Numbered from the stretch's first letter, positions 25,190 to 33,514 are shown. The stretch is 64,000 nt of DNA from Bryobacterales bacterium (GCA_020846745.1 JADLDI010000157.1:59953-123952); one strand, 5' to 3'. Notes: generated by a model from the letters alone, not told the origin. Numbers and translations are program-made.

Positions 25190-26443
25190 ATGCAAATCAT
25201 CAACCAACAGTACGAACTCGTCGGCGTTGACGCCCTCCGGCCTCACCCGAAGAACCCTCGCAAGGGCGACACGGTGGTTATCGCCGAGAGTATCATCCAC
25301 AACGGATTTTACGGGGCGGTGGTCGCGCAGAAGTCAACGGGCTTCATCCTCGCCGGGAATCATCGTTTGAAGGCTGCCGTGGATACGGGGGCTACCGAGG
25401 TTCCGGTGATATGGGTCGAGGCCGACGATGAACAGGCGCTACGCATCCTCCTGGCCGATAACCGCACGAACGACCTCGCCGGCTATGACGACGAAGTTCT
25501 GGCCGAAGTTCTGAAGTCGCTCGAATCCATCGAAGGAACCGGGTACGACCAGGCGGCGGTCGATGAGATCATCGCCAGCGTTGAGGGGGCGGCGCAAGAA
25601 GCCTCTAGCGACGGTCCCGAACCGAAGGTTGACAGGGCCGAAGAACTACTGGCGAAGTGGAAGGTTCAGCCTGGACAACTCTGGTCGATCCCGAGTAAAT
25701 CTCTTCCCGGCAAGTGTCACCGCCTGCTGTGCGGAGACAGTACGGTCGCCACCGACGTGGAACGCCTGCTCGCGGGCGCGAAGCCGATCTTGATGGCGAC
25801 GGACCCGCCCTACGGAGTGAAGTACGACACCGAATGGCGGGCCGAGTATGACGGTGGCGCGACGAAAGCTCGGGGAACCATCGCGAACGACGACAAGGCC
25901 GACTGGCGCGAAGTCTGGTCGCTTTGGGACGTTCCCGTTCTCTACGTTTGGCACGGAGGGCTTCACGCCGATGTGGTCGCGGCGAGTCTGAACGCTTGCT
26001 CCTATGACCTGCGGGCGCAGATCATCTGGAACAAGTCGGTAATGGTGATCGGGCGCGGAGCGTATCACTGGAAGCACGAACCGTGCTGGTACGCGGTGAA
26101 GAAAGGCTCGAACGCCAACTGGCAAGGCAACCGCACGCAGACAACCGTGTGGGACGCGGGCAATTGCAGCGGGGCTGGCCGATCCGATGACGAGGCCGAT
26201 GGGTTCTTCGCCGGCCACATCAGCCAGAAGCCAGTCGAACTATTCCGGCGACCGATTCTGAACCACACGGCGAAGGGCGACGTTATCGCCGAACCGTTCT
26301 CCGGCTCCGGCTCTCAATTCGTCGCGGCTGAGCAACTTGGACGGCTCTGCTACGGCATGGAATTCGAGCCGAAGTTCGTCGCCGTCATCCTCGAACGACT
26401 TACCGAGACGGGGCTTCAACCCCGTCTCGTCACAACTGGGTAA
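25190..26443 (+). CDS. ParB-like nuclease domain fused to DNA methyltransferase
   Basis: A 417-residue protein. The N-terminal ParB/Srx fold has LRPHPKNPRKG, SIIHNGFYGAVVAQ and ILAGNHRLKAA, DNRTNDLAGYDD. The C-terminal N4/N6 methylase has LLCGDST, the catalytic DPPYG (near residue 205) and, near the end, AEPFSGSGSQFVAAEQLGR, the SAM-binding FxGxG; the order is that of beta-class methylases. It methylates phage DNA, perhaps to avoid host restriction or mark DNA for packaging. It stands just upstream of the terminase genes, as is common in such phages. Its 3' end forms the hairpin at 26404. Confidence 0.88.
   Translation: MQIINQQYELVGVDALRPHPKNPRKGDTVVIAESIIHNGFYGAVVAQKSTGFILAGNHRLKAAVDTGATEVPVIWVEADDEQALRILLADNRTNDLAGYDDEVLAEVLKSLESIEGTGYDQAAVDEIIASVEGAAQEASSDGPEPKVDRAEELLAKWKVQPGQLWSIPSKSLPGKCHRLLCGDSTVATDVERLLAGAKPILMATDPPYGVKYDTEWRAEYDGGATKARGTIANDDKADWREVWSLWDVPVLYVWHGGLHADVVAASLNACSYDLRAQIIWNKSVMVIGRGAYHWKHEPCWYAVKKGSNANWQGNRTQTTVWDAGNCSGAGRSDDEADGFFAGHISQKPVELFRRPILNHTAKGDVIAEPFSGSGSQFVAAEQLGRLCYGMEFEPKFVAVILERLTETGLQPRLVTTG
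26404..26429. promoter_or_regulatory. Strong hairpin at the methylase-terminase junction
   Basis: A perfect 10 bp stem CGAGACGGGG/CCCCGTCTCG with loop CTTCAA, inside the last codons of the methylase gene and 18 bp before the terminase small subunit start. No T-run follows, so it is not a simple terminator. It could protect the 3' end of a processed mRNA, lower read-through, or control start access. Confidence 0.6.
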
Positions 26444-26447
26444 ATGA

Positions 26448-27041
26448 GTGTCGAAACGAACGAAACCGCAGCCGTGGGAGCGGCAACCCGAAGAGTCGCC
26501 GAGAGCTTACGCGGCATTCTGCTCGTATCGCGACCTCGGGCATCAACGGAGCATTGACAACGCTTTCGCTGCCATGAATCCCGGCAAGCAACGTCAGGGA
26601 CGCCCCGCCGAATGGTTCGTCTGGTCGAAGAAGTTCTCATGGGTGAAGCGGGCGCATGCCTGGGACGCGGAGAAGGAAGACATTCAGCGGCGTGAGTTCG
26701 ACGCCCGGCTGAAGCAACTCGCCCGCGAGCAGGCGGACTTTGCCGTCGAAGAGTTCCGGCGGCTGGTAGAGAGGTGCCGAAAGGCCGACCGTATTCTCGA
26801 CAAAGCCGATGGCCTCCCGCTCACTGACGTGGAACTGATCGAGGAGGAGAACGGCAAGCGCAAACGGAAGAAAGTTCGCGGGATGGACCTCGCGCGTTAC
26901 GCGGCTCTCATGAAAGAAATCCGCGAGTCGGCTCGGCGAGCGATCCTCGGACCTCGCGACGGTGGCGACGAAAGCGCACCGGAGGCCGGGAGCGGCGACT
27001 TCGTAGTTGCTGGCCCGGAGGATGAGCGTGAAGCAGCCTGA
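26448..27041 (+). CDS. Terminase small subunit-like protein
   Basis: A 197-residue protein starting at GTG 26448 in the frame PWERQPEESPRAYAAFCSYR. It has an N-terminal helix-turn-helix-like region ending WSKKFSWVKRAHAWDAE, then a long charged helix (FDARLKQLAREQADFAVEEF). This order, DNA-binding head then oligomerisation helix, and overlap with the large subunit gene identify it as the DNA-recognising small subunit. It would bind the packaging site, probably near here. The exact small-subunit family is not recognised. Confidence 0.75.
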   Translation: MSKRTKPQPWERQPEESPRAYAAFCSYRDLGHQRSIDNAFAAMNPGKQRQGRPAEWFVWSKKFSWVKRAHAWDAEKEDIQRREFDARLKQLAREQADFAVEEFRRLVERCRKADRILDKADGLPLTDVELIEEENGKRKRKKVRGMDLARYAALMKEIRESARRAILGPRDGGDESAPEAGSGDFVVAGPEDEREAA

Positions 27042-28338
27042 CGTTCGCCTGACGCCTCCACAGTGGACGGTCTTTAACAACCCTTCGCGGTTCCGGGTGC
27101 TCGTCGCAGGCAGGCGCTTCGGCAAGACGTACCTCTCCATCCCCGAACTTCTGAAGATGGCGTGGGGGCGAGGGCGCGAGGCTTGGTACGTTGCCCCGAC
27201 CTACCGGCAGGCGAAGCAGATCGCTTGGCGGCAGCTCAAGCGCATCGCGAGCCGTCACATCGTCAAGAAGGATGAGACGGACCTATCGCTCGAACTGCGA
27301 TGCGGCGGGCGCGTTGCCCTTCGCGGAGCCGACAATTACGACTCGCTTCGCGGCGTCGGCCTCGACGGTCTGATCCTCGACGAGTACGCCGATATCGCCC
27401 CGGAAGCGTGGACGGAAGCCCTCCGCCCGATGCTCTCCGACCGGCTCGGGCGTGCGTTGTTCATCGGGACGCCTGAAGGGTTCAACCACTTCTTTGAACT
27501 CTACGATGAAGCCCGCGCAGGTAAGCCCGACTGGTCGGCGTGGCAGTTCACGACCGCGCAGGGCGGCAACGTACCGGCGGAGGAGATCGAAGCGGCGCGT
27601 CATGACATGGACGGGAAGACGTTCCGCCAAGAGTACGAAGCCAGCTTCGAGAACATCGGCTCTGGCCGGGTGTACTACTGCTTCGAGCGCGGCGGCAACG
27701 TTGAGGCGGTCGAGTTCAACACGCGCGAGCCGTTGTGTTGGAGCCTCGATTTCAACATCGGGCTGATGTGCTCGGTGCTGGCTCAGCGGATCGGCGATCG
27801 GCTGAACGTTCTGGACGAACTGATCCTGCCGGATTCGAGTACCTACGATGCGTGTAACGAGTTTTTGGCACGAGCAGAAAAGTACCTCGCGGCGCTCCGA
27901 GGGAATGATTGGGGTATTGTTCCGACGCTCAACGTTGAGGTCTACGGCGACGCCAGCGGACAGAACCGGCAGCACGCCGGGCCTTCGGATTGGCAGATTG
28001 TTCGCGAGTTCTTCTCGCGCACATCTGACCGCTTCCGCGTCAACTTCAACATCCGGTCGTCGAACCCGGCGATCCGTGATCGCGTGAACGCCCTGAACGC
28101 TCGGCTCCACAATCACGCAGGCGAACGCAACCTGCTGATTCATCCGCGATGCAAGGAATTGGTCGCGGATCTGGAACAGGTTCTCTGGAAGAGCGACCCG
28201 CACGGGAACACTCTTGCTCAGCTTGACCAACGCAACCCCAGGCGCACGCACGTAAGCGACGCGCTCGGCTACCTCGTCGAGAAGGAATTCGGCCTCCGCA
28301 TCGTCGGTGGTCCGCGACAGCAATATCTAGGAGTCTGA
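27022..28338 (+). CDS. Terminase large subunit
   Basis: A 438-residue packaging motor. The ATPase domain has VAGRRFGKT (Walker A, about residues 28-36) and LILDEY (Walker B, about 117-122), then GTPEGFNHFFELY (coupling region). The RNase H-like nuclease domain has WSLDFN, YGDASGQNR and HVSDALGYL, whose Asp residues bind metal. It cuts concatemers and translocates DNA into the prohead. ATG 27022 overlaps the small subunit gene; GTG 27028 has the better spacing to GGAGG (27017-27021). Confidence 0.93.
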   Translation: MSVKQPDVRLTPPQWTVFNNPSRFRVLVAGRRFGKTYLSIPELLKMAWGRGREAWYVAPTYRQAKQIAWRQLKRIASRHIVKKDETDLSLELRCGGRVALRGADNYDSLRGVGLDGLILDEYADIAPEAWTEALRPMLSDRLGRALFIGTPEGFNHFFELYDEARAGKPDWSAWQFTTAQGGNVPAEEIEAARHDMDGKTFRQEYEASFENIGSGRVYYCFERGGNVEAVEFNTREPLCWSLDFNIGLMCSVLAQRIGDRLNVLDELILPDSSTYDACNEFLARAEKYLAALRGNDWGIVPTLNVEVYGDASGQNRQHAGPSDWQIVREFFSRTSDRFRVNFNIRSSNPAIRDRVNALNARLHNHAGERNLLIHPRCKELVADLEQVLWKSDPHGNTLAQLDQRNPRRTHVSDALGYLVEKEFGLRIVGGPRQQYLGV

Positions 28339-28343
28339 CCGCC

Positions 28344-28961
28344 ATGTCGTCACCCGCAACCCACCCCTATCCCGTCTACCTGCCACGACAAGAGCAGGAA
28401 TTTGGAGACACACCTGTTCACCGTTCATTCCTTGCCCTCGCGGACTTCCGATGCAGCTACTGCTTCGGTCGCGGCATGAGAGGTAAACGCAACTGCGAGT
28501 GTGTCATGCGTAGAATCTTCCGGGCTTGCTTGGCGCATTACAGGTATATCCACAGTTTTCAGGACAGTATTTCGTCTTGCGTCGCGACCATCTCAAGGCA
28601 CGGAGGGGCCACGAAGCTTTACTACAGCCGGAAGTCTGAAGAGTTCTGCGCAGACTTCTGCGTCATAGCCAAGCGAGCGCTAACTCCAAAGCAATGGCGA
28701 ATTTTCCAAATGCGGTACTTGGATGGTGGCGACTGGAAGCATTGCTGCCAAGCGTTAGGCATGGATCGCGGGAACTACTTCCATGCCGTTTATCGGATCG
28801 AAGTGACACTGGGACGCGCATACTCTCGCACCGAACCCTATGCCCTGTACCCGATTGACGAGTATATGGCCAGTCAGCGCGGATGTGATCTTACGCCTAA
28901 GCCCCAGGCGATTCGCAAGTCGTTAGCTGATGTAGTCCCATTGCGAAAGGTGGCGGCATGA
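28344..28961 (+). CDS. Zinc-knuckle/sigma-like helix-turn-helix protein
   Basis: A 205-residue protein between terminase and portal. It has a Cys cluster near residue 37 (CSYCFGRGMRGKRNCEC), which looks like a zinc knuckle, and a helix-turn-helix region (ALTPKQWRIFQMRYLDGGDW, then KHCCQALGMDRGNYFHAVY) resembling sigma region 4. The base composition is slightly less GC-rich than the neighbours, which hints at separate acquisition. It could be a late transcription factor; this is inferred. It overlaps the portal gene by 4 bp. Confidence 0.6.
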   Translation: MSSPATHPYPVYLPRQEQEFGDTPVHRSFLALADFRCSYCFGRGMRGKRNCECVMRRIFRACLAHYRYIHSFQDSISSCVATISRHGGATKLYYSRKSEEFCADFCVIAKRALTPKQWRIFQMRYLDGGDWKHCCQALGMDRGNYFHAVYRIEVTLGRAYSRTEPYALYPIDEYMASQRGCDLTPKPQAIRKSLADVVPLRKVAA

Positions 28962-30454
28962 CGTTACCGACATCTCTACCCGTGGAGTTTCTGGACGCGC
29001 AGCACCCGGACTACGTGTTGAACGCTGGTTCCTTGGACGATATCGAACTCCTGTATCGTGGCGGGCAGAACCTGAAGTCTCACGCTGAACGCTTCCTTAT
29101 TAAGCGCCCACGTGAACTCTCAGAGGTATATCGCGCGAGGTGTGAGCGATTCACCTACCAGAACATCCTTGGGACGGCGCTCGGCTGGTATCAGTCCGCG
29201 TTATTCGCCGACGACCCGGACATCCTGATCCGGCACGGCGAAGTCGAGGCGGGCGACGTTCAGCGGGAGCCGTATATGCGGTTTTTCGCGGACTGCGACC
29301 GGGCGGGCACTACGTTTGTTGACCTCTGGCGGGATGCGGCGCTCTCGCTGATGCTTTATCGTTCTGCGTTCTTCCTGACAGACCTCCCGAAGATCGGCGA
29401 TCAGCCGGCGACGCTCGCGGAACAGAAGGCGCTCGGCGCTCTCGACCCGTACCTCGTCCTCTACGACCCGAGGCAGGTAATCAATTGGGAGTGCGACGCT
29501 TACGGCAATCTGTCGTGGGTGGTGATCGCAACGGTAAGCGATCAGCGGTCCTTTGGTGCAGCCACGACGATCTTCGACCGCTGGTACTACTTCGACCGAA
29601 CCACGTGCGGTGTCTATGAAGCCAGGCGCGAGAAGAACGGCGAGAAAGCGGAAACGGCTGCGCTGATCCACAGTGGGCCGCACGCTCTCGCCGAGGCTGG
29701 GCGCGTTCCGGTGCGGTGGATACAGCTTCCCGAATCGCTCTGGCTGGCGAACCGGGCGCACCTTCAGGTAATCGACCACCTAAACCAAGATAACTCCTAC
29801 TCGTGGGCGTTGTTCATGGCGTGCCACCCAGTACCCGTCATCAAGGGCGATTACAAGCAGCCTCCGCAGAACACGGAAGTCTCGTACATCCACCTTGCGG
29901 AGAATGGCGCGTTCGAGTGGGCGGAGCCCTCGGGCGCGAGCTTCGAACATTCGGCGAACCGCATCGCGGCGCTCCGGGAGGAGATCTACCGCCAACTGTA
30001 CCTGCAAGCGCAGGGGCGGTCTTCGACGGCTTCGGCCTCGGCTCAGTCTGGCTTCTCGAAAGAGATGGACATGGCCCCGAGCCGGGACGTGCTGAACGGC
30101 TTCGGCGACGTGATTCGGGCCGGCATGAAGAACGTACTTCTCGACGTAGCGGCGATCCGGGGCGACGACCTGACGTTCAACGTAACCGGCTTCGACTTCG
30201 ACGCGGAAGATCCGGCGGATATCGAATCAGATCAGGCGACGCTCGACATGAGCATCCCGAGTTCGACGCTTCGGAAGGAAATCTGGAAGCGGGCGGCAAT
30301 GCGTAAGTTGAAGGACGCCCGGCCAGAAATACGGGAAAGCGTGAAGGCGGAAATCGACGCTTCTCCGAACGATCCCGAGGCGGATCGGCTGGCGGCTCGG
30401 ACGAATGCTATACGCGCCGGGTTGACGAGCGCCATCGACAGCAAGATTCTATAA
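28958..30454 (+). CDS. Phage portal protein
   Basis: A 498-residue protein of usual portal length, starting in a 4 bp overlap. Features include the early YRGGQNLKSHAERFLIKRPRE, the SWALFMACHPVPVIKG block, and a long helix-rich region with IAALREEIYRQLYLQAQ and a Ser-Ala-rich stretch, ending in an acidic/charged crown. It resembles the DUF4055/gp6-like portals. The dodecamer forms the DNA entry channel at the capsid vertex. Position after terminase agrees. Confidence 0.85.
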   Translation: MTLPTSLPVEFLDAQHPDYVLNAGSLDDIELLYRGGQNLKSHAERFLIKRPRELSEVYRARCERFTYQNILGTALGWYQSALFADDPDILIRHGEVEAGDVQREPYMRFFADCDRAGTTFVDLWRDAALSLMLYRSAFFLTDLPKIGDQPATLAEQKALGALDPYLVLYDPRQVINWECDAYGNLSWVVIATVSDQRSFGAATTIFDRWYYFDRTTCGVYEARREKNGEKAETAALIHSGPHALAEAGRVPVRWIQLPESLWLANRAHLQVIDHLNQDNSYSWALFMACHPVPVIKGDYKQPPQNTEVSYIHLAENGAFEWAEPSGASFEHSANRIAALREEIYRQLYLQAQGRSSTASASAQSGFSKEMDMAPSRDVLNGFGDVIRAGMKNVLLDVAAIRGDDLTFNVTGFDFDAEDPADIESDQATLDMSIPSSTLRKEIWKRAAMRKLKDARPEIRESVKAEIDASPNDPEADRLAARTNAIRAGLTSAIDSKIL

Positions 30455-30588
30455 GGGTCATTTTTACAACAACATAGCGAAAACATGGCAAGTTGTTGTT
30501 TAACTTGCGATGCGACGACTGCGTGCTCTCATTCGCGCAGTACATGAGGATTGTATTTCTAAAAATCTGACAGGAAAGGAGAAATTAG

Positions 30589-30633
30589 ATGCCTGATCCC
30601 ATTATCATCATCTTCCCTGACGGCTTTTGCTAG
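30589..30633 (+). CDS. Possible 14-residue peptide
   Basis: ATG at 30589 is preceded by AAGGAGAAATTAG, an excellent ribosome-binding site at good spacing. The product MPDPIIIIFPDGFC ends at TAG 30631-30633. It could be a leader peptide, a tiny phage protein, or the start of a gene since broken. The hydrophobic isoleucine run and terminal Cys are notable, but length alone makes this uncertain. Confidence 0.3.
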   Translation: MPDPIIIIFPDGFC

Positions 30634-30748
30634 TGCAGAAGTTGGCGGCGTGTCGGACCTTCCGGGCGCGGTGGGGGTTACCTGGAACCTCCACCGCATC
30701 TGTTTAGAAAGGACTCGCGGCCAGGATTTGGCGGTCGCGAAAGTTAAC

Positions 30749-30786
30749 GGTGGTTGAACCACCCTTGCATTTTGGTTGCAACCAAA
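30749..30786. promoter_or_regulatory. Pair of related dyads, operator-like
   Basis: GGTGGTT-G-AACCACC (30749-30763) and the perfect 16 bp palindrome TTTGGTTGCAACCAAA (30771-30786) share the half-site TGGTT/AACCA and are 20-22 bp apart centre to centre. Two direct copies of ACCAAACGGC follow at once. This is what a pair of repressor operators looks like; the partner protein is unknown. Confidence 0.5.
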
Positions 30787-31078
30787 CGGCTACCAAACGG
30801 CAACCGGGATGGTTCGCACGCTTCGGAAAAAACGAACAAATCAGCCGGAAAAATCACATTTTGTCGTCGCTTCGGCATCAGAAAACCATAACCTACCTTG
30901 AAGAAAAAGACGAGCAAAACGTCCTGGGTAAACGGTAGAACCTTCACTCCGTCACAGCAGAAACCCGCCGACTTGTACGCACCCCGAGAAGGTCGCAGCT
31001 TGAGTTTGTCCGGTTCAAATCAAACACTGTTGAAGTTGTCATGAATCGCATAAGTCATTTATATTCAGCTATCGCGCC

Positions 31079-31226
31079 AAGCATATGCTTCAATTTTGCT
31101 TGCAAAGCACTGAGCATGTGCTCGGATTCTGCTTGAGATTCCATAAGCACGCGTGCTTCGACTTTCTCAAGCACGTGCTTCGGCTTTCGTTAACACATGC
31201 TTCGACTTTCATGAAGCACGGTGCTT
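31079..31226. repeat. Array of AAGCAC-type palindromes (iteron-like)
   Basis: Six related palindromes: AAGCATATGCTT (31079-31090), GAGCATGTGCTC (31112-31123, imperfect), AAGCACGCGTGCTT (31145-31158, perfect), AAGCACGTGCTT (31169-31180, perfect), AACACATGCTT (31192-31202, imperfect) and AAGCACGGTGCTT (31214-31226). Centres are about 33, 34, 23, 23 and 23 bp apart; the last four are tandem units with CGACTTTC-like spacers. The same AAGCATATGCTT and its flank occur inside the replication gene at 58810. Such arrays are typical of replication-initiator or repressor binding sites. Confidence 0.7.
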
Positions 31227-31235
31227 GAAAAAAAA

Positions 31236-31296
31236 CCAAGCAGAATTCAAGCGATGCAGATGCAGATGCAGATGCAGATACTCCCCTTACCCCTCA
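31236..31296 (+). repeat. 61 bp exact repeat, copy A
   Basis: Identical over 61 bp to 58866-58926 in the replication gene. It includes an EcoRI-type GAATTC, a four-fold GATGCA-like run and a CCCCTTACCCCT tail. Flanks diverge at both ends. Here it is non-coding or the remnant of a gene; in copy B it encodes a Ser-Asp-Ala linker. Confidence 0.95.
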
Positions 31297-31352
31297 AGCT
31301 TTCAAAACCGGCCAGAAACCGGACAAGTTAGTCGCACGAAAGGAAGACTAAT

Positions 31353-31745
31353 ATGCCTCGCAGTTTGAACCGGGTTATCTTACTCGGGAACCTCGGACAA
31401 GACGCCGAGGTGAAAACCACTGGCGGCGGCGTCTCCGTCGCGAACTTCAGCCTGGCAACCTCACGACGCTGGAAGGATCAGAAGTCTGGCGAGTGGAAGG
31501 AGGAAACGGATTGGCACCGCGTTGTTCTTTGGCGGGCTGACTCGGTTTCGAGTTTCCTAACGAAAGGCAAAGCGGTTCTGATCGAAGGCCGGCTGCAAAC
31601 CCGTTCCTACGACGACAAAGGGGGCCAGAAGCGATTTGTCACCGAAGTGGTAGCTGAGAGCCTCATCCTGCTCGGCGAACGCACCACGGGCCAGGAAACG
31701 CCAGGAAACGGCATTCCAGCGGACGATGACGAAGTTCCTTTCTGA
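31353..31745 (+). CDS. ssb: Single-stranded DNA-binding protein
   Basis: A 130-residue SSB with an OB fold: SLNRVILLGNLGQDAEVKTT, VANFSLATSRRWKD, TDWHRVVLW and KGKAVLIEGRLQTRSYDDKGG. A short linker ends in the acidic tip DDDEVPF, the site that recruits repair and replication proteins. The ribosome-binding site AAGGAAG precedes the ATG. It coats single-stranded phage DNA. Its place between portal and scaffold genes, far from the replication module at 55-62 kb, is unusual and coincides with the duplicated replication DNA just upstream. Confidence 0.93.
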   Translation: MPRSLNRVILLGNLGQDAEVKTTGGGVSVANFSLATSRRWKDQKSGEWKEETDWHRVVLWRADSVSSFLTKGKAVLIEGRLQTRSYDDKGGQKRFVTEVVAESLILLGERTTGQETPGNGIPADDDEVPF

Positions 31746-31755
31746 GGAAATCCCC

Positions 31756-31797
31756 GTGGACGAAAAGATCCCGCCCATCATTCCGCCGTTTGAATGA
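31756..31797 (+). CDS. Possible 13-residue peptide after ssb
   Basis: GTG at 31756 with GAGG about nine bases upstream would give MDEKIPPIIPPFE, ending at TGA 31795-31797. Only the ribosome-binding-site-like sequence supports it. The remaining gap to the scaffold gene (31798-31896) holds a GCGTTT-T-AAACGC dyad and the next gene's GAAGGAG site. Confidence 0.2.
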   Translation: MDEKIPPIIPPFE

Positions 31798-31896
31798 GTT
31801 CTAACGCCGTGCCTGCGGGCGTTTTAAACGCAGGGCGAACCAAAATCCAACCAGGCCGCGCTGGTAATCGCGGGTGTACTAACGAAGGAGACCTGA

Positions 31897-32589
31897 ATGA
31901 CGAACTTCTGGCTGCGAAGCCCGCTCATGGAGGAAGTGTCAGATGGTGGCGAGGGCGGAGGTGGCGGCGCTTTCGATCCGGCCAAGTTCCGCGCCGAGAT
32001 CATGGGCGACGTGACGAAAATGTTCAACGGCGGGTTTGCTCGCCTCGAAAAGATGTTGAAGCCTAAGCCCGAATCCCATCCGACACCTGAACCCGAACCG
32101 GAGCCGGAACCGGAACCGGAAGGCGGCGACAAAGCTAAACCCACCGATCCCAAAGTGAAAAGTCTGGAGCGGAAATTGGCGGACGCAATCGCTAGGTTTG
32201 AAGCCAGCGAGCGTGCGCGTGCGGAAACGGAGAACCGCGCCAAGGCTGAGCGTATGAACTCAACCCTACGCACGGAACTCCTGAAGCACGTTCCCGCCGA
32301 CCGGGTTGACGCAGCCATGCGGATCTTTGGACCCGACGTTCGCTATTCGGACGACGGAACCATCGTCGGCGGCGCAGATGAACTGCCGTTGAGCGAGTTC
32401 GTAGAGGGGGCGATTCAACGACACGAATACCTGCTTCCGCCGAGGAACGCGGGCGGGGCGGGTGCTATACCTGGCCGTCGCGGGCAACAGACGGTGAATC
32501 TCGAAGATATCAAGCCGGGCATGAAGCCCGAAGAAATCAGCCGCATCCGTGAACACATCGCTCGACTTGCGGCCGAGCACAAAGCATAG
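31897..32589 (+). CDS. Capsid scaffolding protein
   Basis: A 230-residue protein directly upstream of the coat gene, as scaffolds are. It has a Gly-rich start, a Pro-Glu repeat (PEPEPEPEPEPE) near residues 66-80, and a long charged coiled coil (KSLERKLADAIARFEASERA) followed by a helical C-terminal tail. Such extended acidic/helical proteins guide coat assembly and leave the prohead. The family cannot be named from sequence; the call rests on composition and place. Confidence 0.72.
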   Translation: MTNFWLRSPLMEEVSDGGEGGGGGAFDPAKFRAEIMGDVTKMFNGGFARLEKMLKPKPESHPTPEPEPEPEPEPEGGDKAKPTDPKVKSLERKLADAIARFEASERARAETENRAKAERMNSTLRTELLKHVPADRVDAAMRIFGPDVRYSDDGTIVGGADELPLSEFVEGAIQRHEYLLPPRNAGGAGAIPGRRGQQTVNLEDIKPGMKPEEISRIREHIARLAAEHKA

Positions 32590-32606
32590 AAGGAGAACTA
32601 AGCAGA

Positions 32607-33512
32607 ATGCCTGCTGTAACATCGGCGAATCTCGCCAATGCGATTGTGAAACTGGTTGCGGTTGAGGCGCTTCCCGCACTCGTGGGAAACCTCGTCATGG
32701 GCAACCTCGTAAACAGAAGCTTCGAACCCGTGCTCGCCCAGGCGGGAGACACGGTAAACGTGCCGATTCCGCCGACGATGGTGGCGAACAACATCGCCGA
32801 GGGCGGCTCGGTCGTTACGCAGAATCCTAACGCCGGCAATGCGCAGATTCAGCTCACGAAGCACTTAGAGGCGACTTTCCAAGTGCCAGACGTGACCCGT
32901 GTCATCGCTGTGCCCGATCTGATTGCGCTGTACATGGGTCCTGCTTTGAACGCCGTCACTGAGCAGATCGAAACGGATCTGTTGTCGCTCTACTCGCAAC
33001 TGACCGCCAACGCTCCGGTAGGCACGGCGGGCGCGGCATTAACGGAGACGGCGGTGGATCTGGCGGAAACAGCACTCTTCAACGCGAAGGTCCCGGTTGC
33101 GCAGCAAAAGCACCTTGTGGTTTCTGCTGACGCCTATTCCGCCCTGCGTCTGATTCCCCGCTTCAGTGAGGCGCAAACGGTTGGTTCCGGTTCGGCGATC
33201 CAGACTGGCACGGTCGGCAAGTTGAAGGATTTCAACATCTACCGATCCCAGTTCGTGGTCAAGACCGGAAGCGGACCAATCACCACGAACAATGTCGCGT
33301 TTACGCGGGATGCTTTCGGGTTGGTTACCCGCCGGCTGCCCCTTCCGCTCGCCGGCACGGGAGCTATCGCCGAATACGCTGAACTCGGCAACTTCGGTTT
33401 GCGCGTGACGATGAGCTATCAGCCGAACACTCTCGCGCAGCAGTTCACGGTTGATGTGTTGTACGGCGTTGGCGTGCTCCGCGCTAACCACGGCGTGCAA
33501 GTTAAGAGCTAG
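32607..33512 (+). CDS. Major capsid protein, P22 coat-like
   Basis: A 301-residue protein. The N-terminal ANLANAIVKLVAVEALPALV, NRSFEPVLAQAGDTVNVPIPP and HLEATFQVPDVTR match the P22 gp5-like coat family (HK97 fold). Later blocks include a VVSADAYSALRLIPRFSEA stretch and FTVDVLYGVGVLRANHGVQV at the end. It is shorter than P22 coat (430 residues), so an inserted domain is probably reduced. An AGGAGAA site lies upstream of the ATG. It forms the icosahedral shell. Confidence 0.87.
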   Translation: MPAVTSANLANAIVKLVAVEALPALVGNLVMGNLVNRSFEPVLAQAGDTVNVPIPPTMVANNIAEGGSVVTQNPNAGNAQIQLTKHLEATFQVPDVTRVIAVPDLIALYMGPALNAVTEQIETDLLSLYSQLTANAPVGTAGAALTETAVDLAETALFNAKVPVAQQKHLVVSADAYSALRLIPRFSEAQTVGSGSAIQTGTVGKLKDFNIYRSQFVVKTGSGPITTNNVAFTRDAFGLVTRRLPLPLAGTGAIAEYAELGNFGLRVTMSYQPNTLAQQFTVDVLYGVGVLRANHGVQVKS

Positions 33513-33514
33513 GC

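Larger units (their letters stand above)
30455..31352. other. Non-coding block rich in palindromes
   Basis: An 898 bp stretch without a convincing gene, unusual in this dense prophage and lower in GC, especially 30460-30560 and 31020-31240. It holds a tiny ORF with a good ribosome-binding site (30589), two related dyads (30749-30786), an array of AAGCAC-type palindromes (31079-31226), and a 61 bp exact copy of part of the replication gene at 58460. From 31229 to the TAA at 31349-31351 one frame stays open and reads like the replication protein's linker followed by a new tail (TPQAFKTGQKPDKLVARKED), so part of this block is the debris of a second replication gene. Confidence 0.7.

Noticed and set aside
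28530..28560. DnaA box-like ATATCCACA
   Set aside because: A single 8/9 match within a coding region without clustering.
30750..30938. 62-residue open frame in the non-coding block
   Set aside because: No ribosome-binding site, no family, and its first codons are made of the dyad sequences.
31153..31368. Open frame across the palindrome array and 61 bp repeat
   Set aside because: The product is low-complexity Cys-Arg text generated by the repeats, runs into ssb and has no ribosome-binding site.
31794..32066. 90-residue open frame overlapping the scaffold gene start
   Set aside because: It overlaps the scaffold gene in another frame, turns into Arg/Trp-rich text and has no family features.
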